Shown here: piece after piece, positions 62,913 to 64,000 of the stretch | Numbering within the stretch: the first letter of the stretch is position 1 | Layout of the letters: each line of letters starts with the position of its first letter | NCBI RefSeq assembly: GCF_900101175.1 | Contig: NZ_FNFQ01000004.1 | Span: forward strand, 1 to 64,000 | Source: Stenotrophomonas pavanii | GTDB lineage: Bacteria > Pseudomonadota > Gammaproteobacteria > Xanthomonadales > Xanthomonadaceae | Length of the DNA: 64,000 bases | Direction of reading: 5' to 3' | The notes under the pieces: model-generated | Databases searched by the model: none | What the model was told of the DNA's origin: nothing | The model's input: only the letters and a program-made list of their open reading frames with translations | Made by a program: the position numbers and the translations under genes

Positions 62913-64000
62913 ATGAGCAGATTAGTCCTGATCGACGGGTCCAGTTACCTGTACCGCGCGTTCCACGCGCTGCCGCCCCTGTCCAATGCACAGGGTGAAC
63001 CCACCGGCGCGCTGTTCGGCGTGGTCAACATGCTGCGTTCGACGCTGAAGGAGCGCCCGGCCTACGTCGCGTTCGTGGTCGACGCGCCGGGCAAGACCTT
63101 CCGTGACGACCTGTATGACCAGTACAAGGCCAACCGCCCGCCGATGCCCGATGAGCTGCGCAGCCAGGTCGAGCCGATGTGCCGCATCGTCGAAGCGCTG
63201 GGCATCAGCATCCTGCGCGTCCCCGGCGTGGAAGCCGATGATGTGATCGGCACGCTGGCCCTTCAGGGCCTGGCGCAGGACCTGAAGGTGACCATTTCCA
63301 CCGGCGACAAGGACTTCGCCCAGCTGGTGCGCCCGGGCATCGAGCTGGTCAACACCATGACCGGCAGCCGCATGGATTCGGACGCGGCGGTGATGGAGAA
63401 GTTCGGCGTGCGCGCCGACCAGATCATCGACCTGCTGGCGCTGATGGGCGACGCGGTCGACAACGTGCCGGGCGTGGAGAAGTGCGGGCCGAAGACCGCC
63501 GCCAAGTGGCTGGCCGAGTACCAGCACCTGGACGGCGTGATGGCAGCCGCGCCGGCCATGAAGGGCAAGATCGGCGAGAACCTGCGCGCCGCGCTGGAGC
63601 GGCTGCCGCTGAACCGCGAGCTGGTGACCATCCGTACCGACGTGCAGCTGGACGCCAGCCCGACCACGCTGGCCCTGCGCGAGCAGGATGTGCCGGAGCT
63701 GACCGAGCTGTATACGCGCTATGGCTTCACCCAGGCGCTGAAGGAGCTGGGAGCGCCGGTGCCGGCACCGGTGGCCGCCAGCGAGGCGACCCCGAGCCTA
63801 CGCGGCACTGCGGCCGGCTTCGCGCGTGGCAGCGTCGAGGCGCCCGCCGCCGGCACGCTGGATCCGGCACTGTCCGCACCGGGTGAATACGAGACCGTGC
63901 TGACCGCCGAGCAGCTGCAGGCCTGGGTCGAACGCCTGCAGCAGGCCGACCTGATCAGCTTCGATACCGAGACCGACGCGCTGGACGCGATGCGCGCCCG
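62913..64000 (+). CDS. polA: DNA polymerase I (5' part, runs off the window)
   Basis: The first 362 codons. The 5'-3' exonuclease domain has the metal-binding pattern LVLIDGSSYLYRAFHALPPL, VDAPGKTFRDDLYDQYKANR, GVEADDVIGTLA, STGDKDFAQLV and MGDAVDNVPGVEKCGPKTAA with its helix-hairpin-helix. A linker of about 25 residues (APVAASEATPSLRG) joins the 3'-5' domain, which here begins with LISFDTETDALDAM and keeps the DxE metal motif, so proofreading is likely retained. The polymerase domain lies beyond the window. ATG is leaderless-type. Confidence 0.97.
   Translation, partial: MSRLVLIDGSSYLYRAFHALPPLSNAQGEPTGALFGVVNMLRSTLKERPAYVAFVVDAPGKTFRDDLYDQYKANRPPMPDELRSQVEPMCRIVEALGISILRVPGVEADDVIGTLALQGLAQDLKVTISTGDKDFAQLVRPGIELVNTMTGSRMDSDAAVMEKFGVRADQIIDLLALMGDAVDNVPGVEKCGPKTAAKWLAEYQHLDGVMAAAPAMKGKIGENLRAALERLPLNRELVTIRTDVQLDASPTTLALREQDVPELTELYTRYGFTQALKELGAPVPAPVAASEATPSLRGTAAGFARGSVEAPAAGTLDPALSAPGEYETVLTAEQLQAWVERLQQADLISFDTETDALDAMRA

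Overview
High-GC gamma-proteobacterial chromosome, almost certainly Stenotrophomonas maltophilia or a close relative. The strongest sign is the large number of intergenic palindromes headed by the tetranucleotide GTAG (or ending in CTAC), which match the SMAG repeat family described from S. maltophilia. Protein families and gene order are also xanthomonad-like. The rsmG-parA-parB, rpmB-rpmG and polA loci and the end of an rRNA operon suggest an origin-proximal region. No phage, integrase, IS transposase or CRISPR array is visible; this is core chromosome with small repeats.

Layout. 1-0.45 kb: the 3' end of a 5S rRNA gene, its terminator and a SMAG cluster. 0.45-4.7 kb (minus strand): a chemotaxis receptor preceded by a possible 49-codon ORF, an alpha/beta hydrolase and hemH. 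4.8-7.2 kb: a SYLF-domain lipid-binding protein and tatABC, closed by a perfect 28-bp inverted repeat. 7.3-10.8 kb (minus): a BPSS1780-like membrane protein, a glutamine amidotransferase and an orphan GspE/PulE ATPase. 10.9-14 kb: glyQS. 14.2-19.9 kb: tamAB. 20-22.2 kb: an S46 dipeptidyl-peptidase.

22.3-33.1 kb looks like a carbon-source module. A hybrid histidine kinase with a solute-symporter sensor domain (CrbS/MxtR type), a LuxR-type regulator (CrbR/ErdR type) and acetyl-CoA synthetase are followed by a divergent DcaP porin and an MFS carboxylate-type transporter. This resembles the known acetate-switch regulon. mntP sits inside the module and carries both a yybP-ykoY manganese riboswitch and a palindrome resembling an MntR box.

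33.3-44.2 kb: a coniferyl-aldehyde-type dehydrogenase, xthA, a YmgE-type membrane protein, a phosphopantetheinyl transferase, rsmG-parA-parB, a SUFU-domain protein, a nucleotide-sugar epimerase, a GT2 glycosyltransferase with a LAB_N protein, and a DUF885 metallopeptidase-like protein. 44.2-50.3 kb (minus): a czcICBA heavy-metal RND efflux operon. 50.5-54.4 kb: a Rid-family protein divergent from a LysR regulator, a short DnaQ-like exonuclease, a GT1 glycosyltransferase and rpmB-rpmG.

54.4-64 kb: a 480-bp gap with an unexplained, strongly structured 159-bp element, then a small unknown gene, a cardiolipin synthase, an FAD/NAD(P)-binding protein, uvrD, a small tyrosine phosphatase, an unknown conserved protein, a universal stress protein, a DUF2782 lipoprotein and the 5' part of polA.

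Four themes cut across the window. (1) SMAG palindromes are woven into genes: the TAG of the GTAG head is the stop codon of two genes (a variant head does so for a third), and a CTAC end forms part of a -10 box. (2) At least eight genes have a -10-like hexamer exactly 6 nt before ATG, implying leaderless mRNAs. (3) A second palindrome family bounded by GGGGTC and GACCCC occurs six times. (4) mntP appears to be under two layers of manganese control.
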